A DNA stretch of 64,000 bases, taken from Centroberyx gerrardi. Its lineage: Eukaryota > Chordata > Actinopteri > Beryciformes > Berycidae. The stretch is taken from assembly GCF_048128805.1 (NCBI RefSeq), contig NC_135997.1, positions 7,935,116 through 7,999,115 of the forward strand, written 5' to 3'. This document shows positions 25,170-60,581 of the stretch, piece after piece. The translations under genes and the position numbers were made by a program. Each line of letters opens with the position of its first letter. Within the stretch, counting starts at the first letter, position 1. Below the pieces are notes generated by a model. That model was not told where the DNA came from and did no database searches. It was given only the letters and a program-made list of their open reading frames with translations.

Positions 25170-26282
25170 ATCATGGATGGGATGCCGTGCGAGAAGAGGA
25201 GAGTTGAGACTAACAGACCTTCGGCACGCCTTCCGCTCAGACATCTCAATTACAGCCAGCCCCCCATGTCATTCAAGTGGATGTGTTTGGTTCCACAGAA
25301 ACGAGGGCATCCTCACCAAGTGACGTAATTCGGAGCAGCCGTTCGTGCATGTGAACTTAGCGTCACAGTCGTCTGGCACACCACCTTTTGCGTGCAACAG
25401 CAGACTAGGCACAGACAGGCCTTTCCCTCCTATTGTCTCTCACACACATACACACTGCACATGCATAAAGATGGGTCACGCACAGGAAGACAACATCAGT
25501 CGCTCTCTGTTATGGCGCTGAGCTGGCTGCTGACTGATGCCTCTTAAAAAGTCGTGTGTGTGTAGAAGTAGGTCTGTGAGTGTGCGTGGATGTGTGCCGC
25601 TTTAATGTGTGCAGTTGTATTTGGATTGCCGCTGCAAATGTGTGCATTTATATGTGTGTGTGTCTATCTGTGTATATGTGTGTGCGTGAAAAAGAGAGGC
25701 AGATGTGTGGCAATAACCTGTGTATGTGTGTGTATGTGTGTGTTTATCTTTATTAATAGTGATGCTAATGAATATCAGGTAACATTCTTTCCAAAATAGA
25801 TGCTATTTACAGTGTTTTGGAATGATAATCTGAATATGTTTTTTTTTTTTACAGCAGTTCAAAAGTTAGTAAGTACTTGTTTGTTTGTCTATCTGTTTGG
25901 TGGCTTGTTTCTTTATTTTATTCATTATCCATACCCTTCCTCAAGAACCAGCTGGAAACAGAAAATAAACTGAAATACTAAAAATCAATCACAATAAAAT
26001 ATGGAGTCAATAAAACAAAAAATAACCCGACATAAAAATTTTAAAAAATCAATGAATTAACTAATTTGTCATAATCACTTTTTTATAATTATAGCATTTC
26101 ATCTTTACCAGACGGTTGAGAGTGAAAGGAAAAATAGAAGAGAGTGAGGGTACGACATGTGACAAAGGTCATTAACTGGACCTGCACACATGACATCACC
26201 AGCATTACCAGGACTCCAAATTTATCATTAAACCTAAAGTCATTCTTGTGCTTCAAAACTTACTCAAAATACATTTATTTAA

Positions 26283-26743
26283 AGTCGAGATGAAACGGCA
26301 TTTCGAGAGTATCTAACTTCCGTATCGTGATGTATTTCCGAGTGAAACAGGAAAGACAGGCGGGACATAACGTTGGGAGGAATTTGATTTGAACGTTGAA
26401 AAGTGGGTGTGTCATAACACCCGAAGACACACCGAAGTACCATGCTGTTGCTAGCTAGCTAACTAATGAATCTTAGCCTCTTAGCTCTGTGCGCTAAAAG
26501 TTGAAGATTGATTGATGGGTGGATGTCATGATATTATTGGTTGAAATTAGTTACGGGCATGCTTACGTAAGCACACGGCATATTTTGTTTTACAGGAAGA
26601 AAACATGATTGAATTTTGATATAAGAATACAATGAAATTGATTTTTGGTATTTTTTTTGGCGTATATTGTTAAATAGGTGCACAGTATGACCGGGGATGT
26701 GATCTAAAAGGGTTAAAAAGGCATTTTTCATTTCATCTCATCT
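26283..26743. mobile_element. Non-autonomous DNA transposon flanked by TTAA
   Basis: The ends AGTCGAGATGAAA and TTTCATCTCATCT are inverted copies with two differences, and TTAA flanks both ends (26279-26282, 26744-26747). TTAA duplications are made by piggyBac and Kolobok transposases; the ends look more like Kolobok. The 461-bp interior has no coding capacity. It is intergenic, between the FAM227B-like gene and COPS2. Confidence 0.72.
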
Positions 26744-27854
26744 TTAAGGTCTTTGGTCTAAAATCTACAGAAAGTATTGTAAGTAGAAATTCTATAACAT
26801 TTTGTAACATATTCATCCTTAATCTCTGGGTTATAGTTAGACATTTTGAGAACACTTTCTTTTCTTTTGGTCTTTTTTTATTTTTATACCAGGTCCGTTC
26901 ATCTCATCTACATGGAATTTTTGGATCTAGGGTGTCGTTAAATAAAACACATATTTTCATCTAATTTTGTAGCAGAAGAGTTTGTGCAAAGAATTGGGGA
27001 GGTGAATCCTTTACAGCATAAGACTGGTATGCTATTTAAAGAGTAAAATATACATTAAAGTTCAATTTAGTCTTGCCCTTCTCTATTAGATCTAATAATG
27101 GACTATCGCTGAATGTTTCAAAGTTCGATTGATCATATTCTCTGGAAATTCTCTGATACGTGAGAATATTGTCCAAGTATTCTCCAAGGAGGAGGAAAGG
27201 AGCCCAGAGTGATTTTAAGAGGCAAATTATCCCTCTTTAATGATAGGAGAACGGGGCGATATCTTTTAAAATATTAGATCATTAAATGAGATCATCTTAA
27301 AGTAATCATCCCTTGACAGCAATCATGACAGATCCTCAGCAGTGCACCTCTAACTCTCACGCTAACACGCTGATGTCATTTTCTCTCATTCTTCTAAAAT
27401 GCTTTCTCTGTCTGTGGACACTTTGACAATAATAGAGTTTTATTACGTTATGCTCCATTAGAGAACAACAGACATAAAAGCAAAGGAAACAAGCAAATGA
27501 TGTCGCTTAATCAAGTGATTCACTGCCATGAATAAGAGAATTCAGATTGCATCTGACAAGTGATGATGCTCCCCAACAAAAAAGAAATCAAGTGCAGAGC
27601 TGCGGCCTCCAATATGTGAAATGTTTTTGTTCTTTTTTTCATGATCTGACCACCTGCAACTTGCATATGTCATGCTAGTGCCAGTTAAGACATAAAGTAA
27701 ATGAAAGCCAGACCTGTGCTTTGGGGTCTAGTGAAGAGTTGTAAGGGGGACGTGTAATGGGAAAGCAGCACACTCCCTCTCCACTGTACACAACAGTCAT
27801 TAGGCAACCCATCTGCTCAACGCTTGCATGCTAAGCTGTAATTTTCAGACTCTG

Positions 27855-27959
27855 GTGTGTGTATGTGTGTGTGTGTGCGTGTGTGTGTTTCTCTGTGTGT
27901 GTGAGGGCAGTGGTGGCGGGCTCAGAGCAGAGGAGATGCTTGTGCGTGCGTGTGCGTGC

Positions 27960-27999
<40 letters not shown>

Positions 28000-28173
28000 A
28001 TGTCTGCTATTATCTGGATGTCATCATAACCACAGAAATCAGGGCCTGATGGTATCTCCCCCACCCCCCGCTCCCATCCCCAGCCAGAGTCACGAGAGCC
28101 GAGGGTCTCCTTTGACCACACACACACACGCATACACACACACACACACACACACACGCATACACACACACAC
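27855..28173 (+). repeat. (GT)n and (CA)n blocks in opposite orientation
   Basis: GT blocks at 27855-27903 and 27943-28000 face a CA block at 28118-28173. The two sets are complementary and could pair. Confidence 0.88.
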
Positions 28174-31100
28174 AGCATCATGCTTTCACATTTTGTAGGT
28201 AAACATCTCCAGATTGGTGAAGCAGGATGGAATTCCCGCTATTGTGGGAAATGTGCCCAGAACCATTTGTAAGCCCTCTTCTCCGCCGCCTCCTAACTCT
28301 TTACAGATTGTAAAACTCTGGATTTCTATATTAGGTTACTCTGCTGGAGTTCTCGACCCTTCTTTTCTGCAGGTCACGAGAGACAAAAAAAAAAAAATGC
28401 AATCACACAAAACACAATAAATTTAACTTGCTAAAAACCTCTCAGGTTTTGTCACATGAATCCATTTCCAGGGAATTCTGAGAACATACACACTGAGCTA
28501 TATAGCCTGTTGCTTCTGTGTAAATATGCGGTTAACAGACTTCAACATAACATAGACAGTTTACATGTAGACAACACTGTGAATGATATAGATTTACTGT
28601 ATTGCATTGCATGTTACGCATTAAGCCTATGAGTTTACTCCAGGGGGAAAGTGTTTGCCTGTTTCCCCTTTACAGGCATAGGAGTGTACAATCACATGGG
28701 AGCGTTGGCCGCCAGCCAGCCTTTACTGTGGTCATGGCTAAACCTGAGCCATATGCCTCATCTAAATCACTAATAGATTGTAATATGTGTAATAACATTT
28801 GTTTTATTATACTTAGCACGAATCTTGCCCTCATAAATATAAAATATTTTGGCAACCACCCGGAGTTCATAAAAGTGTCTGCACGCAAATTGTCGTCCGA
28901 TGCGGCCCTGGCCCTCGTATCCCGAACACTTGCCCCGGAGCCGGCCCTAGCTCTAGCCCCACCCACATCTTCAGTCCGCTCCGGTCTGCCTCCGGCCTGC
29001 ACCGTTCTCCGGGCTTATTCCCCAGCCTTCGCTTCATCCTTCACCCTTATCCCAGGTTCAGCAGGCCCTGACTTAGATGGGACCACAGGAGCAGAGAGAG
29101 GCCGGTTAACTCTGCTATGCCGAGCTGCTGTTTGTCCTACACATTCCCCTCCTCACTGGTTGCCTGAACGCTGTTAACCGCATCGTCATCTGTGGTAGTT
29201 TATACATGCACCGCCTGCACAGGGGAACGGGAACACAATGAAAGCAATGTGGTTTTGATCGTGCTTCTTGTTAAATGTCTCTGTTTATAGTGTTCTGTGA
29301 AGATTGAAATGATTTCTGTGTGTTAATATTTGCTTAACTCACAGCAGCGGCCAGAGTGTTGACGGCTGTGTGTTGCCTCGTTGGGGCAGCTCCTTATCAT
29401 GTCAGAGCCCATTATATCGTCAACCACTGATCTCACTGCAGCATCAAGTGTGGGAAATGGAAGATCACAGTAGATCATCAATCTGAGGGGATGCTGAGAG
29501 ATCGGGCCAAAAGCTCAGACACAACACACGCAAGCATCAGTGCACCAACAAAAGCATCCGTGCACCAACAGACAGACAGGCTAATGCACAGTCACTCTCA
29601 CACATACAAACAGGGTGAGGGGCCAGTGAATGGCTGTCCATCCACACTATGATCAAGATGTTTTCCTCCCACTTAAATGCCCTGTGCCTTTTCCCAGAAT
29701 TGTACTTTGTTGTCGTTAAACATTCAAGGCACTTAGAGACAGATAAGGTACATCAAAGTACTGTCTCAGTGAGGACCTTGGTTCCATGCAATGGAAAGTT
29801 ACTATTTGTGACTGACTCCTCTGTGGAAAATCCTACATGCCTCACTGGGAGCCGACCACCAGTCTCAGTTCACAACCGAGGGGTCTCACTAGTGGAGGAA
29901 TAAACAAAGTAGATCCTAATGGATGAATGGTGGGGCTTTCATCTGATCCAGGAGACGCTCTGTGTTTAACCTCAGACACAGGAGCCTGCTGGAGGCACAA
30001 CAGGTCAGACACATGTAGCTCTGCGGTACATACAGTGTACATGCAGCCGTTGTAGAAGTCTGGCTTTCTATTACACTGCATGCAACCGTGCGCTTTGGGT
30101 CTTCCCCACTCAAGAGGAGTAGTTTGTCCCTTTCCAGCTTAGAAGGGCCAAGAAAAGTTTATTTGAAAGATAGTTTACAAGTCAAATTGTGTTACAATAT
30201 GGCTACTTAGTTCTACTTAAGTGTGTTATGAGAAACAATAGGTTGCAACAGCTGTTGCAATACTAACACAGGTTAGATCCAGGATAGATTCATGAATTTC
30301 TGCAGTAGCTAATACTGTATGTACACTGACATTAAGTAGGAGATCAAATAGAAAATACACACTGATCTCAATCAAAACTTGTGCATCCATTGATATTCAG
30401 GAGTAGCCTACTCTTGGAGAGATGTAGTCTTATTTGACGTAGTATTACTTTGGGAAACTACTTTATCACTGAAACACATGATGCATTGCAGAAAGCAAAG
30501 CACAATCAACACTCTACTCACATAGACAGAATAGAATTCATCAACATATGGAAACATGCAGTAAATAACCATCAGGGCCCATGCCTCTGAGAAACCACAC
30601 AAAATGCATGAGTTGCATACAGCTGCATTGTTTTCATTCCAAAGCCTCACTGTACTATGAAGAAACGGCTGCTGGAACCTTTCTGGAGACATTTTAAGAA
30701 GTATAAACCTGTGACTCAGACAACTGCTGTGTAGCATAAGTATATTGTAAGTGGGAGAGCAATATTGTCTGAGATGATATGAAATTCAGATGTGACTCAG
30801 GATTACACCCAACTGTTGCACCAGCTTTTTTTTTCATAATCTTTCCCTGCCTGTTCTTTTGCAGTGAAAGAGTCGCAGCCATGACAGCCATGAGCCAGAA
30901 AGAGATGGTAAAAGAGAGACAGAAAATCAGAAAATGTAGGGTGAAATGTAGGGTGAAATCAAGAGAAAGAGGCCCAGAACAAGACAATAAGCATGCTGAG
31001 AGCTTCCAGAAATAGGCACTGTATTTGATCTATATTTACAGTATGTGGAAGCTGCAGACACATGCGAGCCTTTCAGCAGGCCAAGAGTTATGTGCAGGCC

Positions 31101-34100
31101 GAGGTTTTATTCCTCCACTTCTGACAGCACTTTCACAGCCGTGGCTCCTCTGAGCTTGGCTGTCAGCTAAGGGCATAAATCACTCCGCTTACTCTGACAG
31201 GTCGGCACCGTAGCGGCAGAGGGTAAGCTCGCTCATGGGTCCGCTACACTGCTGCAGACTCACACTGCACACACCGACATCATGTCTGACAAAGGATTTC
31301 AATCTCAGTCTCATGTTAATGAAGGCGTTTGAAGGGTCACACATTCTCTGTCAGATTGGTCGATAAGTTTTAGAAGTTAGTGTGTCTGGTAGTGAATGCA
31401 GTCCATGGTTGTCCTGTTGCTTTGTGTGAATGTGAAGTTGGAAACCGCTGCTCCCATAGTCTCAGCCTTGGCATGTGAAATATGTAAGGGCGTCTAAATA
31501 TACCCTGTCTCCTGGTTTGATTTTCTAAACCAAACTGACAGGGATGAGTGCACCGGGAGAGGAGGAGAGTGGAGAGGAGATGAAGCAACAGATGAGGAGG
31601 AGGAGAGAGGAGAGAATTAGTCAGGAGAAGAAAGGAAAGGGCAGGAGAGACGATGTTTTTTTTTTTTTTGCAGAATGTCATCCCGCAATCTGGGCTCCGG
31701 CCTAAAAGCTGCACTCACTTTTGCACCACATCTGCTTTTATTTTCAATGGCAAAAGAGAACAATAAAAACAGAGCAGCTTGATACTGTTAGCCTGCCATC
31801 CCAGTGTCAGAGGGAAGTCACATCAGCGAGCGTGGGTGGGATATTCTGGTGTTCTGCACTGCAGGGAAAGCTTTGGCTGGCTGGACATAACATAGTCGTG
31901 ACGTGTTTACAGTTATGATATTTTGTGTCTTAAAACAACAACAAACCCCTCTTACCAAATATCTCTATTTTCCCTCTTCCTCTGTTATATCAAGTGATAT
32001 CAATCAGTCAATGATTGTGTAATGAAAATCACTCTGCCATTTAAATATTTGGGGAATTTTTAGCTGAGACAAACCGCAGGAGTTCAGATCTGGGTACTTT
32101 GTCATGTTTGAGGGATTTTTGGACGAGAAGTTGTACTCAAATTCAAGTTTTTGACATTGATATTCTAGTTTTATTCAATCAGGATCTCAAACTGAGTTGA
32201 AACCTGCAGGTCCAGCCCTGAACCCAACCTAACACAAAATGGCCCAGATGAGCCCATTCTATGCCAATCCCAATCCCAATTCCAGCACCGTCAAACTCAG
32301 CCTCAGCCTCGTCTAGCGTTGCCTAACCAAGCCCAACTCGTCGGATCTCTGCTGCTTTGATTGCTCTGCCTACAGAGTCTGGGAGCCAATCTACCCAAAT
32401 TAGAGTGAAAGTGGTCACTGGGCAGCACTCATCTAACCTCCATACATGTAATCTCTCTTTATTTACACTTAAACACTCCAGATACCACCCTCAACACCCT
32501 CAACCTCAAACTCCAACCCACACACCCCCTCAAAGCACATACCACACACATACCACAGTGTGCTAGCGTGTGATGCAGAGGGGGTGCGTGTGGACTTGGC
32601 TGCAGCGTGTGCTTCAACTCTTGGAACCGGGATTTCATCTGCAATAACAGCCCCACTGGATCAAAATTGTTGCATAAAATTGAGACACGCTTCTACATAC
32701 CTTGTAAAAATGAAAAGAGCAACAACAACACAAAATGGCTAGTCACGCATCTTGCACAGGTTGGGGAGTGAGAACAGCTATGATGACCTAAGGCGGGGAT
32801 TGTACAAGGTTGGCAATTGTGCATCATCCTGGGGCATTTGAAGGTGTGTGTGCGTGCAAATGCGGCCATGTTTGATCAAGCAGATGTGTATATTAGAGTG
32901 TATATATGCACTATATTAATGTCTGCGTGTGCGTGCATCTGTGTGCATGAACATGTAATAATCTACTGGGGTGTTGGCACCAGAACAGGGAGAGTTAGCA
33001 CCCTTCCGTGAGCACTTTAGTGATGAGGGCCATTTAGGGAGCGTATAAAAGCAGGCAGCCTGCTGAGAGAGGTACACAGGCTTTTGCTGCCAGATGCCAT
33101 GCTGGAGATATATTAAAGGCTCGGCTCATGTTTAAGGAACTGTCAGAAATGAGATTACATTAACTCTATTACGGTTATTAGGTTCTGCATAAAACAGTTT
33201 TTGGCAACCAAAAATTAAACGGCTGATAAAACCCAGTGTATACATTGACGCCAAGGGAATAATATCAACGTACTAGTTTTATCAAATCAATCATCAAAGA
33301 TTATTTGAGAGGAGAAGGGCTGCTCTGAGGTGTTTATAAGGCTTAATACCGCACTTTTGGATCTCTACATAAGGTTAGTAGGGTTACATGGCAAGGTTGA
33401 ACACGGTGCAGTGGTGTTTATCGGACCATCTCCCTGTGTCAGTTTGATAAATAAAACAGTCTTTGGCCCTGAGTCAGTGCCTGAGGTGGAGATATATTAA
33501 GGTTGGGCTGGGGGTTTCCTCTCTTGCCCTTGAAGTCCTGCAGCTTTTTCCCACGACAGCTGCCTAATAGAGAAATGCCCTCTTTCGAGTCTCTGAATAT
33601 GTGTTGACGGTGGATCAGTCAGTCTGCGGTGATAACAATGTACTTCAGGTATGTGGAGAAGCCTAATGCCTTATAATTTTGGGGAGGCTGTGTGGGCGTC
33701 GTGATGACATATCAGGGGTCTATTAACCGCATTGTGTCTTTTGTCCCGGACTCACAGCCTCTCTGGTGTGGTTGCTTCCAGCAGAAAAGAGTCTCTCATT
33801 TGTACGTGTTTCTGTTGATACAAACCCAATACAATTACTGAAGCGCTGACAGACACTGCACACACACCAGAGCTGCTGGAATGATGCATCTCACGCATGC
33901 ACAGATGAGCACGCACACACAGACACACACAAACACACACACACACATCCACAGGCCACCAGACTAGTGCTGATGCACAGCAATTTGAATATATTAGTTT
34001 CTGTGAAACCAGTAGACAGACGCTGCATGGTTTCATGTAAGAGATGCAGTAACTGTCTCACTGTACACATGAAAGATGATAGTTAATAATAGTGCATTGC

Positions 34101-35032
34101 CTGTGACACAGTCGTATACACACACACTCACACAAGTAATATCACTTAGGACATTTTTAATGCTTTTAAAGTCATAAATCAATCTGTGAGTATATTCTTC
34201 CCTCTACTTTTGGTGTTGGATTCACTTCTGGATATTGTAAATATTATGGCCAAACTGACGACGTAGGCTGAGGGGCTTAAGTTTTTCACCCACGCTCATC
34301 TGTTTTTCGGGAATAAACTTATGACACATAACTTGATGACACATAAACTGATTGCGTAAATTTTCGGAACAGAAACGTAATCTCTTTGGTAATAAAATCT
34401 TTCACAGGGTCTGATGTGGAGTGACCCCCCGAGTGAGGGAGAGAGGCTAGAGAGGGATGTGATGCTGCCAATGGCCTCTTTCCTCTGTGTGGCAGCCAAG
34501 GCTGTTAAAAACGCAGTCACGAAACGCTTTTGACATGAACCTGATCCACAGACTGACTCAAATCTGAAATGCATGACTGCAGTAATCACGCAATATTTGT
34601 AATTATGTAGCTTTATACTTACTGCAGTTGCTGAGAAATAATTTACCTGTCAAACTGTTTTTTTCTTTTGTGGTCATGAAGCCAATTGCCTGTTAACAGT
34701 CCTTTAAATGAATGTTTCAACTTCAATAAAAAGTTTTAACACCTCTGCTGGTTCAGATGCACTTATAGATTGTGTGTTTGTGTGTGTTTGTGTGTGTTGG
34801 GAGGTGCTCTGCTTGGCTATCTGCTTACATGTTGTTATTTTCTAATTCCAGTTTGTACGCAAATCAACATGCATAAGAAACTGGACAAAGAAACTAGAGG
34901 CAGTGTAGGCAGTCCAATCAAATATTTCACTCAGAGGTGCTACATAATTATTTTTTACTCAGAACAGGATTACTTGTCTAGAAAAAGTAAATAAGAGTAA
35001 AATACTGTTACTGTGGAGTATATACAAATGAT

Positions 35033-35033
35033 T

Positions 35034-35070
<37 letters not shown>
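35033..35070 (+). repeat. (GATA)n microsatellite
   Basis: About nine perfect GATA units, 490 bases before the COPS2 ATG; a (GT)n run follows at 35153-35178. Confidence 0.95.
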
Positions 35071-35071
<1 letters not shown>

Positions 35072-35359
35072 ATCAGTTAGGCTATAGCTGGTAAGGTCAA
35101 GAGTAGCCTAAATGTCAGATCACATTAGGTCTGCTCATCACTTTTGTGCAATTTGTGTGTGTGTGTGTGTGTGTGTAGAATTAAATAGATTTTAAAGTAA
35201 ATAGAATTACTCTAAAGTCGGAGCAGTTCCTTTAAAATTAGGAGAAAAAGTTGGCCTAATATTTTTTAATGTTTCAAACAAAATCACTCAAAAAAGTACT
35301 CAAGTAAACACAATCCAGTTTCTCTCGTGGAATTGCAGTGTGAATCTACATTATTTCAA

Positions 35360-35563
35360 AATTTCACTACAGCCATTTCATGCCCCCAGTCAGAGGACTG
35401 CCGCTGGGTGATGCGCCTGTCTGAGGCGATCCAACAGCGCCATCTATAGTCAGAAATAGCGTCTGTGCCATTTTCCACCCTGACACCACCTCACTATCAC
35501 AGCAAAACACAACACAGGCCGGGCTAGTGAGTGTCTTGGATAAGGACAAGGAAGACCATTAAG
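35360..35563 (+). promoter_or_regulatory. cops2: COPS2 promoter and 5' UTR region
   Basis: The bases before the COPS2 ATG are more CpG-rich than the flanks and hold a GCCATTTTCC motif near 35467 that fits a YY1-type site. There is no clear TATA box, as expected for a housekeeping gene. The transcription start is inferred to lie in this segment. Confidence 0.45.
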
Positions 35564-42412
<6,849 letters not shown>

Positions 42413-42763
42413 TGGCATGTAAAAATCAAGAGACAAGGAAAATGGCATGTTTGAATGCATCCATACAATATGCTACTGTGCTTCTTCAAGTATACCTTAT
42501 GAGATGAGATACACAGCACAGGTTTTGAGAATCCCACCAATGTCAAGAGGAAACAATCTCCAAGAGCCCCGAGAACGTGTTGAAAGTGTGTTGTTTTTGT
42601 CTGATGAGAGGAACACACCGACACCGATTTCTGTTTTTGATGTAGCTGATTGGCAAACCCTTTCGTATGCAGCACTCAAATGTTTCAGTTGTTTTAAAAA
42701 AAAATGTCCAAATGTGTATGAAAACGTGTACACAGTATTTAATGTATACTGTTGCTTGGTGGT

Positions 42764-42881
42764 AATAAACACAGATTCCTCTCAGCACTAAAAGGATTCA
42801 GCTGCCTTTGACTAGCTACATCGTTTGAACTGTGTGATGGGCTAAACATGTCGAATTTACTTTGAGTAGAAGTTTAATAAA
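42764..42881 (+). terminator. cops2: COPS2 polyadenylation signals
   Basis: Two AATAAA hexamers lie at 42764-42769 and 42876-42881, 352 and 464 bases after the COPS2 stop. The second is followed by T-rich DNA near 42918, so transcription probably ends near 42900. Confidence 0.6.
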
Positions 42882-42899
42882 AACCTTTTTAAATGTAAT

Positions 42900-43278
42900 C
42901 AATGGAAGCATAAAGGATTCTTTTTTTCCTTTAAGTGAATCGCTCATCTTGAGATGTTATTTCTGCACTCATGACGTCCTTTTTTATCCGCTGGTAATAG
43001 CTTTCTGAGCCTCTAGGGCTTCCGTTCCAGGTGACTCCCATTTTTACATTGACAGCAGTTGTATAGCAGCAACTGCACAACCACAAGCTAGTCCAGGAAA
43101 GCAGCTAGCGCAGCAGCATCCAGCAACAGTTAGCAGTGGGGTCTAGTAGGAATTGGGTGTGAATCGCACTAAGGGTTCAGTGAAATTTTTTTTTTTGACA
43201 ATGAAGAGAATAAAAGCTCTCACATCCTGACGTCCACAGTGTGGTCAATGAGTGTCTCTCGCGGTATCAGTGACTGAC
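42900..43278 (+). promoter_or_regulatory. secisbp2l: SECISBP2L promoter and 5' UTR in the COPS2-SECISBP2L spacer
   Basis: Only about 380 bases separate the last COPS2 polyadenylation signal from the SECISBP2L ATG, so promoter and leader must fit here or overlap the COPS2 3' end. A CRE-like CTGACGTCC lies near 43227 and a TCTCGCGG motif near 43257. No TATA box stands out. Confidence 0.4.
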
Positions 43279-59812
<16,534 letters not shown>

Positions 59813-60533
59813 TGTCATCTCTCTTTTGCCTCCTTCTCTTACACACTCATTCCCTCTCTCCTCTGTTTCTCTCACACAGCCCTCCTCATAAGAACCAGCA
59901 GCTTTCCTCCTTTTGTTTAAAACCCCTGACACCAGACATAATCTCAGGTATCCGACAAACCAACCAACCGACCAACGCACACACACAGACCAATAACACA
60001 CTCACAGATCCGCCGACCAACCTACAAACAGACGGGGGTGGCAGACCAAAACCGCAACTAACACTGAAGGGGCGGTATCCCTTCTTTTGGTCATGCTAAC
60101 GGACCCCAACGCTTATTTCTTAAAAAACGCCTGTCTTGTATAGTAAAAGGATGCCCTCACCTCTTCGGCCCATAACCTGTTTACACTTGAATTCAGAGGG
60201 AAGGTTTGCTTTTTCCTCCTCTGAAGCTGAACTCTCCTGGGAGCCAGGGACATTATCAGGGAGTCAGTGTGGAGAGTTATAAATGGAGAACTGATACTCG
60301 TGCAGATACCTTGCTCTCTTAACTCCTGTGGTATTTTGCTCACAGAGGATGAAGGTCGGGACCTTTTGGCTCCATCTTACTTTGTACAGAGCTCAGAAAG
60401 TTTACAGCTCTGTGTGTGTTTGTGTATTTTTGTGCTTGTGTGGGTGCATGCAGCTGTGCATTTGTGTGCTACCCATCACAGGCACATAGTTAGCATTGTA
60501 CTTTGCTGTGTTTATTAGCTTTATCTTCTTACA

Positions 60534-60581
<48 letters not shown>

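Larger units (their letters stand above)
25060..35359. other. Intergenic region between FAM227B-like gene and COPS2
   Basis: 10.3 kb with no recognised coding exon on either strand. It holds the TTAA-flanked element, the GT/CA blocks and a GC-rich patch at 28870-29120. Galactokinase-type motifs (GALK2, expected here from human order) were looked for and not seen. Confidence 0.5.

Noticed and set aside
28602-29177. 191-codon open frame on the plus strand as a gene
   Set aside because: No recognisable domain, low-complexity Ala/Pro-rich end, no supporting splice structure; kept only as a GC-rich patch.
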